A stretch of DNA of 64,000 bases from Excoecaria cochinchinensis (taxonomy: Eukaryota; Streptophyta; Magnoliopsida; Malpighiales; Euphorbiaceae), in the NCBI GenBank assembly GCA_947683425.1, contig CANTUQ010000004.1, forward strand, positions 31,635,001-31,699,000. Direction: 5' to 3'. A program made the translations under genes and the position numbers. Below are positions 49,360-61,129 of the stretch, in pieces. The notes below the pieces were generated by a model. The model worked only from the letters and a program-made list of their open reading frames with translations, made no database searches and was not told the DNA's origin. Each line of letters begins with the position of its first letter. The stretch's first letter is position 1.

Positions 49360-49730
49360 TGCGTCGCCCCCTCCATCGCGCTTCCCCTCCCTTGCGAGCC
49401 ACCAGGCATCAGATCCGGCGTCGCCCTCGACCCCACTTTTACTCGCTCCCTCGCCGTCATCTACCTCCACACCATCGTCGCAGATCCGGTCTCACCACTG
49501 CTACTGCCTCTAGAGCTGTCTCCCTCGGGTGTTGTTAGATCGCCGCCGTCGCCCGTCGCAGCTAACCTCGCGTGCCGTCGCCTCTCGCCCTCATCGCCGT
49601 TCTTTCCTCGTCTCTTGCTCGCCGGTGACTCTGCCCTGTTCTTCACGTCTTCGGTCACCAGCAACAACTTTTAACTTTGAACAATTTGAGGTTGGTTTAG
49701 GTTTGACTTCTGTTAATTTGAATTTGTGAG
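49360..49730 (+). other. GC-rich gene-like segment inside the inner CACTA
   Basis: An abrupt GC-rich, CpG-rich stretch with open frames on both strands, followed by GAACAATTTGAGGTTGGTTTAG, which resembles a 5' exon/intron start. It may be a captured host 5' UTR/exon or the start of a lost transposase gene. No protein family was recognised. Confidence 0.4.
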
Positions 49731-51690
49731 GTACAACTTTTTCAAGTTCAGTGCTTTGATAATCATGGACTGCTGAAGTTATGGCGAAGTATATTAGGCC
49801 TTTTATAATGTGTCATTGTACTTTAGCTCTTTTAAATATATATGGAAATTATATGGTGTACTTAATCAACGTTTGGTTTTGGGTTAATTCCCGACTGATA
49901 GTAGACTAGGGAGAATACAAGAGATGATAACTTTCATATTGTCTCGAGATTCTTGATTTGAGGTTTAAGTATCTCATTTTAACACTTACCTCATTTTTGA
50001 TCTTCCATAATAAACTTGCTTTTAATGAATGCTTTTATTTGCATCTGTTTGTGTTGCCTATTGTGATTTGTATGAAGGCAAATGTTCTCAATCTTTTTAA
50101 AAATCATCTGTTTGTGTTGCCTATTGTGTTTTTGCTATCGTTTTCAACTCTTTCAATGATGCTGCACCTTGTTGCTTCCACTGCTTTCTCCTTTGATCTT
50201 GATTCTGGCCCATAGTGTCTAGAGGAAAGAAATTTTTTGTTTTCTTCTGTTTCATAATTGATCTTGAGCTTTACTGATAGGCCTTTTTTCTGTTAATGGG
50301 GACTAGCAGATAGCAAATTAGCACAACTACACTAATCTTTAGAGGAATTCATGGATAAACTTTGCATAATTTGTCTCTCAATAGTGTGCTTATGTTCTGT
50401 TCTAGTGGCAAATTAGCTTAACTACACTATCAATTTTAATGTTTAGAAGAATTGATTGATAAACTAGCATTATTTTTCAATGAATAGTGTGCTTGTGTTC
50501 TGTTCCAGTGGGGCTAAGCTATGCAAAGTCAACCTGCAAATTCTAAGTATGCAATTTTCTGCCAAGTTCAAACAGATTATTGTTTGATCTGGGTGGTCCC
50601 ATTTGCTTGACAAATTTCACACATTTACACACTCCAAAACCAAAAAGAGAGACAGAGAGGTTGGCTGGTCTTCAATTACCTTAAATTTGTTATACTAATT
50701 GCTGGTGTAAAAAGCCATTTTTGATATATGAGTTTTTATTGCCGGTGGATAAGATAGAGAGGTGATGATATTAATGCATGGATGTGTAGGCAACCCCAGT
50801 TCTATTTTTTTTTTGGTTAATATACTGTTCATTGTTGTCAAATTATTTTGATTGGCCAGCATCATCCCATGAATTTTAAATCCTATTACCTTCTTTTTGT
50901 AAGGTTCTAATCATAACCATGAATGCTCCAGTGATGGTTGAGCTGGAAGGAGAGACAGACCCACTTGAGGTAAGAGTGTTTGGGCACATGTGAGTCATGT
51001 TATTTCTGATTGAAAAGTTGCTTGGATAACCATGCATGCTATGGAAAGTTACCGGTTTACTGAAGAATCTCATAAAATAGTTCACATTATTGACATCATC
51101 TTGAAATCTGCTTAAATAGTATGTAGATTTTACCCAAAATAGTTATATATATATATATGTTTTATGTTATGTATGATATATGTGGGCTCAATTTAACTTT
51201 AACTATATTATTTTATTTTTCCAATTACTTAATAATGATTATTTTCATTTAGGTTATATACTTGTGCATTTATTTTTGCTATGTTCAATGACATGAAAAT
51301 AGTTAAAAATATTTGAAAGTGGATGATATAAGTATATTATAATATATGGTGTGTGTGAGATTGGATCTAAATTGGAGGATGGGTAAACTTGTATTGGAGT
51401 TTGAATTGAAGTGCGGTGAATGAATATATGATTATTTGAAGTGTAAAGATTTTATTGTTTAAAGGGGGATAGATAATATTATAGGGGAAAATTTGCCGAA
51501 ATTTCGGTAGAATTAAGTGACATATTTGTATTTTGATTGAATAAATAGTAAAACTAAATAGCTATATATAGGGCAGATGGGTATAGTGAAAGGATAAAAA
51601 AAATAATTACCCGGATTTTGCAACAATTTTAAGAGTAGTTTAAGACAATCAAGTAATCGTACAATATCGTTGAAACCGTAGTGTGTGTAT
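49731..51690. other. Interior of the inner CACTA, unassigned
   Basis: AT-rich, with short frames only. Repeated phrases (for example TCTGTTTGTGTTGCCTATTG at about 50044 and 50108; GTGTTCTGTTC near 50390 and 50490) suggest local duplication. No domain seen. Confidence 0.4.
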
Positions 51691-52650
51691 AGATTAAGGG
51701 TGTTAAATGATTGAGTTTTTTTTATCTAATATATGATTATTTTTTTTGTAGGAACAGGATGCAAATTTTGAAGTTTCAACGGATTTTATTTTTGGATTAG
51801 GATGCAAATTTATTTTTTTGCATTAGGTAGTATGTTTTTATTTAATTAACCTTTTATTTGAATAAATACATTATATTAGATTTTCTTTTGAAATTTAATT
51901 GATTGTATAACATTAAATTTAAAATGTGTCATTTTTAATACAACGCATATATGACAAGTATATTTGTCGTAATTTGTTGACTTGTTAGTTCATAAATGAC
52001 GATATAATGTTTACAATTACGATATTAATATTGTAATAAAAAAATATAATTTAATGACAATAAAAAATTGTCACTAAAACTATTTTTTGTGACAATTATT
52101 TTTATTCGTATTTATATCACTAATTTGTAAAATAATATGACGATTTATATTCATCATTAATATACATTAATTTAATGATGAAATTATTTTTCGTCACTTA
52201 AAGTATTAGATTTAATGACGACATTAAATATTTTATGACAAAAATTATATTTATTTGTGACGATAATTACGTAATCAATGCTTAATGGTTTTAACAAGAA
52301 GCAGAGTTTCGTCATTAAAAATATTTAATTTCGTGACGAATTTTAAATTTGTCATAAAAAATACCAATTTTTAGTGACGATAAACAATATAATGTGATGA
52401 AATATAATTTTATTTATGACATAATTTTTGTCATGAAAAGTAAGAACTAAAAATGACGATAATTATTTTCGTCACAAAAAATGATACTTACGGTGACAAA
52501 AAAATAAATTGTCACGTAAACTTTTATGTTACGCGCCTACCGTTACGTTCGCTGTGACGATAAAAAATCGTCACCTTATCTTTTCAGCGACGAAAAATGA
52601 ATTTTTCATGACAATTTTTTGCGTCATAAAAAGTGTAATTTCTTGTAGTG

Positions 52651-53575
52651 TTTTGACTCCCACATCTAAAGCATGCTCCAGAGATCCTTCTGCACTCGCC
52701 CCAATGGCATTTCTGATAATGCTCGCACTCCGGGATCACACTTCCCTTGCTAGAGGGTGGCGCTACACTCCCAATTTTCGAACGTATCGGAACTGAACTC
52801 TTCACACCTTGACCACTCTGGGCTCCTCTCTACTTCTTACCACTACCATTGTCACTATCCGGTGTCTTCCTCTTATTCTCAATTCTCTATTTGATCAACT
52901 CGGATTCCTCTAACTTTATTGCCGCTGCCACTAACTGATAGTACCCCACTGGTTGCAAGACTGACATTGCTGATAAAGGACTTCTGACCACCTCACGCAA
53001 TCCCTCTTGAAAGTGCCTACATCTAAACTCATCCGTCAACAAAGGCTCGGGCACATACTTGCTTAACCGGCTAAACTCCTTCTCATACTCACTCACGGTC
53101 ATACCCTGCTGCTTCAGACTGATAAACTCTCTCCACTTGGCTTCCCAGTATGCCTTTGTCACATACTTCTGCTCAAATTCTTGCTTGAAGAATTCCCAAG
53201 TCAACTCGGCTGGTCGCTATGGATTTCGCATCACAAGTTCCCACTAATCGTAAGCTGACCCTTAAAGTAATGACACTGCATCTCTTGCAAAATCCGGCCT
53301 ACCCTCTTAATCCAAAACTCGGCCACGTCAGATTGGTCCAAAGCAGTCCCATGAAAGTCTTCTGCTCCTCTCTTTCTTAATAACTCGGTCGGAGCCTTAG
53401 GAGCAGTCAACCTTTCTACTAATTGAAGCAAACCTTGCACTAAGACCGGATTCTCATGACCAACACCCATACCAGGAACCTCTTCTTGCTGATGCTGCGA
53501 AGCAAGTTGCTCACCTCTCACTACACTCACACTACCAGCCCTCTCACCCACGTTCTCACTTGGATCAGACTCCAT
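52651..53575 (-). pseudogene. Gag of the gag-only element, main part
   Basis: On the minus strand ATG at 53575 opens a chromovirus-type gag: an N-terminal region, the RKRGAEDFHGTALDQ segment, the retrotransposon gag core (TWEFFKQEFEQKYV, MTVSEYEKEFSRLSKY), and the first half of the zinc knuckle (ACFRCGS) cut by the inner CACTA. A stop/frameshift lies near 53210-53230. It would assemble particles. All enzymes would have to come from another element. Confidence 0.85.
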
Positions 53576-53688
53576 CTAGACACTACACAAGACAAGACAC
53601 ATCTGCATTAGTCCACGACACAAAATCGACTCTCATGCAAAGACTCGACACATAACAAACAGAGGCAACCAGAACCGCCTAAACCGGT

Positions 53689-53700
53689 GCTCTGATACCA
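53689..53700 (-). other. Primer-binding site, initiator tRNA-Met
   Basis: On the minus strand TGGTATCAGAGC lies five bases after the 5' LTR. This is the classic site complementary to the 3' end of plant initiator tRNA-Met, and differs from the Tat elements' site. Confidence 0.92.
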
Positions 53701-54007
53701 CAAACTGTAACACCCCCTCCGCCTCCCCCGTTGGAAGGGCGACGGCGGGCGCGCTACCCGACGCTCACTCACTAAAAACGAACATACATGCACTAAGCAG
53801 AAGCATTCACTAACAATAATAACGAAAACTATATATATAACATAGTTAAAATTCTTTATATACAAAAAATCCAAAAGATTACATCTTAAATCCTTTACAA
53901 AAATAATACATATACAAAAAGAATTACAGGAGGAGATAACAAAAATAAAGACTCTACTCCTATGTGGCCGACCTGCAGATGTCCACATGAGCAAGCTCCC
54001 AAAACCT

Positions 54008-54060
54008 GTCACCTACACAGGACAAGAACCCGTGCTAACCGATAACGCTTAGTGGGGAGG
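54008..54060 (-). other. Twin-hairpin motif in LTR
   Basis: The minus-strand copy, with one substitution in the first stem (CTAACC) relative to the other copies. Confidence 0.75.
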
Positions 54061-54704
54061 GACAAACACAACAGAACACTATACAAGATTATCATGCATT
54101 AACATACAAAATTCACTAAATACCAGAGCACAGAAATATATGTATGGATCAAGAATCACTATATGGAATCAGAATTGAAAACAGAAAGCACGAAGCAATT
54201 ACCATAATCAAGATCACGCAATAATCAAAACACTTCACTAACCAATACCAGACACTTCACACAATAGCCTGAATTTCACTAGTGGAGGATACAGGAACAC
54301 GGCACGGGAGATCGAAGCCTCAAAAACAATTTTAATACCCGAAGGTAGCGCGGGAGACCGAAGTCTCAAAACATTTTATCACTACACGGAAGATGACCAT
54401 CTCGGAGGTCGACCGCTTCGCCCAAACGGGGCGGACAAGGGCAGCTGCAGTCACAAACCCTTCTTAAGCATGCTTAACTATCCACTACCTTGACACTTCA
54501 GGCTCGACAACTCGCACTCAAACACACTGACTATACAAGTCTCGAATCAAAACTCCCACATCCAATAATAATTCACTACAACGACACTAGTATAATAAAG
54601 TCAACAAGACACAAACTCAATCATGTACCATGCAATAGTGAGAAACCGTGCAAAGTGGGACAAAAGAATCACATTCAGAAAACAGGGCAGGCAGGCAGGA
54701 AGGG

Positions 54705-55025
54705 CTTCTATCGTGATCGCGACAGGCATCGCGCTCGCGACAGAACATAGGGTACCTAATCGCGGGCTCGCGCTAGGAGGTGCGCTCGCGACGAAGCACG
54801 CTCGGCAGACTCACAAAAATCGAGCTCTGTCGCGCCCGCGACAATGTCGCGATGGCGACAGAGACTGGCTGCTTTCTCCTCGTGCGCAAGCTCAGCCGCA
54901 TGCTCGCGTTGAGGACTCGGCCTACCGAGCTCTCTATCGCGGTCGCGACAGAGGGCTCTCCAGCAATAAGGAACCATTCTGCATTCTGTCGCACTCGCAA
55001 CAGTGTCTCGATCGTGACAGAACCC
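54705..55025 (-). repeat. GC-dyad array in LTR
   Basis: Homologous to 45815-46150 but missing one roughly 17-base unit near 54945, with many C/T and G/A differences. TCGCGACAATGTCGCGATGG-type dyads remain clear. Confidence 0.85.
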
Positions 55026-57290
55026 AAAATTTTCCCAAATCTGCACTTTCCTGCACTATTCACATTTCAACTTTCAAAACCACTCATTCAATCATGCATA
55101 ACACTTACGTCATGAGTCGAATGCAACCCAAGACATGTTAAGCATCAATATACACTCAAATCACAGTAATTTGCACAAGAATTCACCATTAAATCACTAA
55201 AGCACACAAATCATTTTCTTCACTAACACTTGAAATTCTACTACCGAACTCACATACAAGTCACTAAAACATAAAATCATACCAAACCAATACTCTAGCT
55301 CAATCTCACTCATGCATTTACACATAAATCAACACTCAAAATTATCATGAATTAAAGCATAACAAAGAATGATCCAAGAAAAGAACAATGGCAAAACACT
55401 CCCAAACACATTCAACTTAAAGCTCCTAAGCCTGAAATTGAAGCTTCAATCTTCAACCCTTCAAGACACCACTTTATCCTTGCCTTTGCTCTTTCTTCTC
55501 TCTTCCGATTCTTGCACAAAACCCAGCCACAACACACTTAAAGCAAACCATAAACTCACACTACAAAACCAGAATTCAAAGAACAAGAAAAGGATGAAGA
55601 ACCCCAACTCAAACTCAAGCACTTACCTTCAAAACTCAGCTAAAAACTCAGAATTCCAACCCAAAGCTCAAGGAGAACACAAGAGAAAAGGGATGAGAGC
55701 TGGGAAGGAAAGCAAGAGAGAGAGAAAGGGACGGAAAAATTCGAAAACAAGAGGGAGGGGCAGCTTCCACGGGAAGCTTCATCCAAATCTGTCCTCCCTA
55801 CCTCTCTCTTCATTTTCATTTAATGCTTACCAACCCAAAGCCATGTGTCACTCTCCTAATGGTTCCATCATTCAATCTTTGACTAAATCCTACTATGCAC
55901 CATACACAAAACACACACAAGCATCTCTTATATAAATATCTCTAAGACACCAAACTTAACTCACACTAAATAATTTCTTAAAAGCCACTTACATCCAAAG
56001 CACCACACGCACATAGACCACACAATAAAATCCCTTAACCCACTTACATCCTAACACCATACACTACAAGCACACTTAATAATTCCTCCTCTTCACTTAA
56101 TTAATTAATTCTTAACATATAAGTCCTTTAATATCCAAATTTTTCTCTTACTCAATTTACTGAAATACCCTAAATATTCCGACTTACCACGCAGATTCCG
56201 ACTAGGCCCTTTTTGGGTTGTTACAAATATTACTTATCTATTTTCTTAAATTAATGCTATTGCCATTTCCATGATATTAGCATTAACAGTAATATTTCTA
56301 TTAATATTAACATAATTATTATTATTTTCTCTAACGTCAATTAATTATACAATTAACATTCAAATTACCTGTCAATTATCTTTAAAATCCCTCATTTGCC
56401 TCGATATTGATAAATTCACAATCAGGTTCCTAGACTTCCATCAATTTACAGTTTTACCCCTTTACTTTTCATTTATTTACAATAATGCCATTAGTTAACT
56501 TATAATTATCCTTATTTTATTATCTAACATACACTAATATTCTTAATGTCAATTAAATCATTCATTTAAGGACACATACATTTATAGCACAAAAAATATT
56601 ACATATTTGCAATTAGGTCCCTTAACTATAGTATAATTATAATTAGGTCCTCATATTATAGCATATTTACATCTAGCTCCTTTAACTATGCCGTATTTAC
56701 ACTTAGGTCCTCTAACTATTGTTAAATTATGATTTTGTCCCTAACTTTCCCTTATTTATAATTATGCCACCAAATTAACTTATCAATTAATTAATTCATT
56801 ATATAACAAGCAAATTACCATTAAATCACATAATTAAGGTCATTTACACATTTAGTACACATAACAGACCATAATTAACATTTTATCCCTAAATATGGTA
56901 AAATTATAACTTAATCCTTAAACTTTATCATAATTACAAAAATGCCATTATTTCATTCTTTTTATCTTTTTAATTATCATTTAACATGCAAATTACATTT
57001 TAGTCCTTAAATTACCATTTTTATACCAAATTACACTTTAGTCTCTAAAAAGTGACCAATCTCCATATTTAGCCATTTAATTACATTTTTACCCTTATTA
57101 ACATTTATTAATATATATCAACAAAATTACCATTTTACCCTCAAAGCTTTTCATTAATTACGACTATACCCTTTTCACTCAAATATCATTTCCATCACAT
57201 ATTAACCATTTAAATGCTCATATTTACCATTTTACCCTTAACCCTATCTTTATTCTTTATCCTTATCCTTATCACTTTAATCATTACCAT

Positions 57291-57410
57291 ATCTTATATT
57301 TATCACATAATTACAAGCATATCTTATCTTTATCACATAATCACATACATGTCTTATCTTTATCACATAATCACATGCATATCTTATCTTTATCACATAA
57401 TTATTTCTTT
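57291..57410. repeat. 30-bp tandem repeat
   Basis: Four copies of an ATCTTATCTTTATCACATAA unit at 57291, 57321, 57351 and 57381. The repetitive Tyr/Ile/Ser frame read here is an artefact. Confidence 0.9.
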
Positions 57411-60116
57411 TTATGGTTAAATTTACCATTATGTCCTCAAAACTTTTTATTTATTCGAATTAAGTTCATTTTTCACACAAGTATCATTTTAATCACAGAT
57501 CAACCTCGAATATCTTTTTAATCACAGATCAACTATATCAACCTCATTTTTGCCATTTGCCCCTGTATAAAACTGGCAGACATCTATAACCAGGATAAAC
57601 GGGACATGAACCCGATAGGTTCAATACAAAATAGAGGGACCCCGTAGGACTACCCCTATAGATTTAATACAGAATAGAGGGACCTCGTGGGACAACCCTT
57701 ATGATACAAACAACAGAAATACAAATCAATATTGTATTAAGACAGAATAATATACAGAATAGGACCATCATTGGCCTATAATAAGTGAGACGTCATGCTC
57801 ACACCCGCGGTCTTATGTCCCTATGGCTAGCCATCATATCCTAAACTAGACTTGACTACCAAATTACTACATAGGGCATCAAAATTTCACTTTTCACATT
57901 TTTAAGTTACCAGTCATACTTTTTATGGAATTTCATCATTTTATTCCATTCTTTTCCATACAATTCGATCATCATACATGTGATTATCATCATCATACCA
58001 TCACATGCCATAATTCTACACATGTAAACACACATGCACATCATTCGGCCAGCATGTTAACTTTTCACCATTAATTCTTTTCTTCAACTTTAACATTTCT
58101 TTATGTCATTTACATGTTGAATAACATAGCCATGCCATTAATTTCCATTAAAACACATCAAAATCATGCCTTTACACATGGTAACCATTCTGCCATACAT
58201 GCATACCATACATTATGACATTTTCACATGCTCTAATACATACCATTAGGTAGATCACATGTCAAACAACATAGTCATACCATGCAAACACATCAACACA
58301 CATAAAAAATATGCCTTTTCATATGTTAACCATCTGGCCTCATGTATACATTATGCATCATGAAACTTTTTCATGCTCTATCACATACCATCATCTAAAT
58401 CACATGCCAAACATCATGTATACATCATAAACATGCCATAAAAATCATCAAAAATACATCAAAATCATATGATATACCATTCAGCCTAAGTAGGGATCCA
58501 TCATGCCAATTTTTTTCTTATTTTAAACATTCATATCATCATTTTTAACATCCCTAAGCATGAATATCAAGTTATTTTCAATTAAAAATGCATATTTCTC
58601 ACACTTTATGTTTAAATATAACCTAAAATCATCCTTTTAACATGGAAAAAGGAGGATATTGTATCCACTAACCTTATTTTCTTGTTCTCTACATCACAAG
58701 CATGCTTTCCATGCCTTTACTCCAAGAAAAAATACCATCTCCTTTGAAATCCTTAAGTGGCCGAATTTCCTCATCAAAGAAACCACCATAAATTTACTTG
58801 TTTTTTGCAATATAATCACATAAACATGCTCTAGACATTCCAAAATACCTATTTGAACCTTTAAACCAATTTAAAAATATCAACTTTACATACCTCAACT
58901 TGACACATAAACTTTTTCACTTATTTTCTTCCACTTCTAGCACTCCAAATGAACTTTAATCACCACCATCAGATTTTAGAGAGGTTTAACTTTGTGTAGG
59001 AGGCTTAGATGTGAGGAGAGATTGAAAGAAAAATGAAGAAAATGGAGGAAGAATGGAGAAATATCACTTTTTCCAAAGGGAGGAGGAGGGAGGTCGGTTT
59101 CTCTAGGGTTTTCTCTAGAGAAATATGGTGTTTCAACCTTTATATGGCCTCATTTAATGGGCGAAGCCATGGCCCAACCAATTTGGGCCAACCCAAAAGC
59201 CCATTTAGGTTAATAAGCCCATTTTTCAACTCAAAATTATTTTTATTACTTACCAAGCTCAATTTCTCCCAAAATCAATTCCATAATTCTTAAAATATAT
59301 AATTTAGCCTCCACATAAAATTTTAGCTCAATCGAAGACCATTTTTCGGACCGATAATTTCTTACCAGTCTGATAACTCAATTTTCTGTCTCACAGCAAA
59401 ATTTATTTTTCATTATCATTTGATTCTCCATAATATTTCAAGCAAGTTCATCCTTTCAGATAATTTTTCTGAGCTCCATAACTCCTTTTAGAGTCCGGTC
59501 AAACTTTGGTCAAACTAGTCAAACTAAAGTCAATTGGTCCGACAGGTCTGGTTCACCTTTCATCCTTAACTTCCATTTTACTCTTAATACCTCATGACCT
59601 TTGTTCCACCTTAATCAGGGTCCATCTCTGGTTCGGTTCAATTAAACAGGTCAAATTCACTCATTTTTCAGTGTCATCATAAAATTACTTTTTTACTACC
59701 AAACTATTCTGCACACTATTCTGAGTGCATTTATACCTTCAGATAACTTTTCGGAGGTCGTTTACTATTTTTAAAGACTCAGTGAAACCTCGATCAAATC
59801 TAGTTACTATTTGAATCAAAGTAGAGGCTTTTCTTCAATTTAACTTTTGGAGACCTATTTGACCTCATTTTCACTCGAAATTATATCAACAGACTCCTTA
59901 TAACTTGTACTTTTCAATGGTCTAATAAAATATTTTTCACTTCCAGGTTCCCGGGAAGTCACCCATCAGGGGCTTCCTTGACCTGAGCACGTTTAACCTT
60001 TCTTCTCTTCTGTTTTTTAGGACTCAAATACTGATATTTTCACCTCAAATTCACACTACATACTTTACAAATTTTACTGCTTACTACTGACCCGGTATTC
60101 GAGCCATTACATACAC

Positions 60117-61129
60117 AATCCCTCATTCCATAATTCCTACTTTTCTACATAATCAACATACCTAAATCAATAATTAAACGTCAATAACAAACCAAACAGA
60201 ATTATCATCCTAAACACACATAACACAGAGCATAAAATTTCCTCAAATCAATTTGGTTGATTAAAATTTACTAGGAAAGTAAATTTGGCAGTCACATACC
60301 TATTTTTATCCTTTGCTCCAATTTTATTGCTCACCGGAGACTCATCGGAGCCTCGTCGGAGCTTCACCGGAGGCACCATCATCAGCAGAGGAGAGCTCAA
60401 GGCATCAGAACTTCATTTTCGGTGGCCACGCGCCTACCCACTGTGCCATTTGGCTAGAATTTCCCTCGGCAGTCTCATCCTCCTCACTCCCGATCTCTCA
60501 TTTTTCGGCGACTGGGGAGGGATGGTTAGCACTAAAAAGCTCACCCGGTTACAGGGAGTCTATCGGTGGTGTTCCTTCAGCCAATCGACTCCGGAATTGA
60601 TCAAAATTTGCAAAAATGCTACGGCTCCTCTCTTCTGAAAATGGGGTAGAACGGCGTCTAAATAGGGGCTGGACGGTGATGGAACGACCTGAGCGCATCG
60701 CCATCGTCGTCACCGATCTTCTACCCCTCCGTCGTGCTCCGCCAGCCCCTCTCCCTCTCTTTCTTTGGTTTCTGCTCTCCCCTATTCTCCCCTTTCATGT
60801 TTTTCCTTTCTTTTTTTCTATTTGTTCTTTTTAAATTGGTCTAGAGCAATCTAGACTCTTAAAGATATTTTTGTATTGGTAATATTTATTTTTCTATGTA
60901 ATTTCATACACTTAATTTTTTTGTATATTTTTCTTTAACTGAAAATTTATTCATATATTTTTATCAATTTAGTCTAGTTATTTACTGTGTGTATAATTCA
61001 CGAAACTTTAAAATATTAATTCAAAGACCCTAAAATAATAACACATCTTTCCTTAATAAATTCCTTTATTAATATTAGTTTTAGTCTTAAAGTTACGAAT
61101 TTACCCGATTCAAAATTTAGGATGTTACA
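60117..61129 (-). mobile_element. LTR fragment, minus strand
   Basis: On the minus strand it starts TGTAACATCCTAAATTTTG at 61129, followed by U3-like AT-rich sequence and a GC-richer CCGGAG repeat zone (about 60340-60380). It is the host of the TACAC insertion and probably continues left of 43278. The left terminus and TSD were not securely identified (CATAT follows at 61130; a possible but imperfect partner lies near 41813). The open frames at 60285-60834 have no family resemblance. Confidence 0.5.

Larger units (their letters stand above)
47687..52650 (-). mobile_element. CACTA DNA transposon (inner), TSD TTT, inverted relative to the outer
   Basis: Ends CACTACAAGAAATTTGAC and AATTTCTTGTAGTG, flanked by TTT (47684-47686 and 52651-52653). 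Length is 4964. It is inserted in the zinc-knuckle codons of the gag-only element, and removing it restores a CCHC frame, which confirms the boundaries. Subterminal GTGACGA/TCGTCAC repeats lie at about 47690-48410 and 51890-52650. The interior holds an AGCAACGGAA repeat block and a GC-rich segment. No transposase was recognised. Confidence 0.9.
44821..56225 (-). mobile_element. Gag-only LTR retrotransposon (TR-GAG type), TSD AATAT
   Basis: Two LTRs (44821-47350 and 53706-56225) enclose only about 1.4 kb of own internal sequence once the inner CACTA is removed: a PBS for initiator tRNA-Met, gag, and a polypurine tract. AATAT lies at 44816-44820 and 56226-56230. Pol is absent, with the gag C-terminus joining almost directly to the 3' end. 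This matches the non-autonomous TR-GAG class, which depends on enzymes supplied by related elements. The gag is chromovirus-like (Tekay group probable). Confidence 0.9.
53706..56225 (-). mobile_element. 5' LTR of the gag-only element
   Basis: On the minus strand it starts TGTAACAACCC at 56225 and ends GGGGGTGTTACA at 53706. Very similar to 44821-47350. The differences cluster in the GC-dyad array. Confidence 0.92.
43279..60111 (-). mobile_element. Large LTR, minus strand, TSD TACAC, split by a gag-only element
   Basis: On the plus strand the left end is TGTAACACCCTATA at 43279 and the right end is GAGCCATTACA at 60111. TACAC occurs at 43274-43278 and 60112-60116. Own sequence is 43279-44820 plus 56231-60111, about 5.4 kb. 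No gag, pol or PBS is seen. Contents include degenerate 'aggtcctctaactat'-type repeats (about 56580-57130) and 30-bp repeats (57291-57410). Most likely a solo LTR of unusual length, or a small non-autonomous element. Confidence 0.65.

Noticed and set aside
60285..60834. Overlapping ORFs near 60.3-60.8 kb as a host gene
   Set aside because: They lie within an LTR fragment, in several frames, without any conserved motif.
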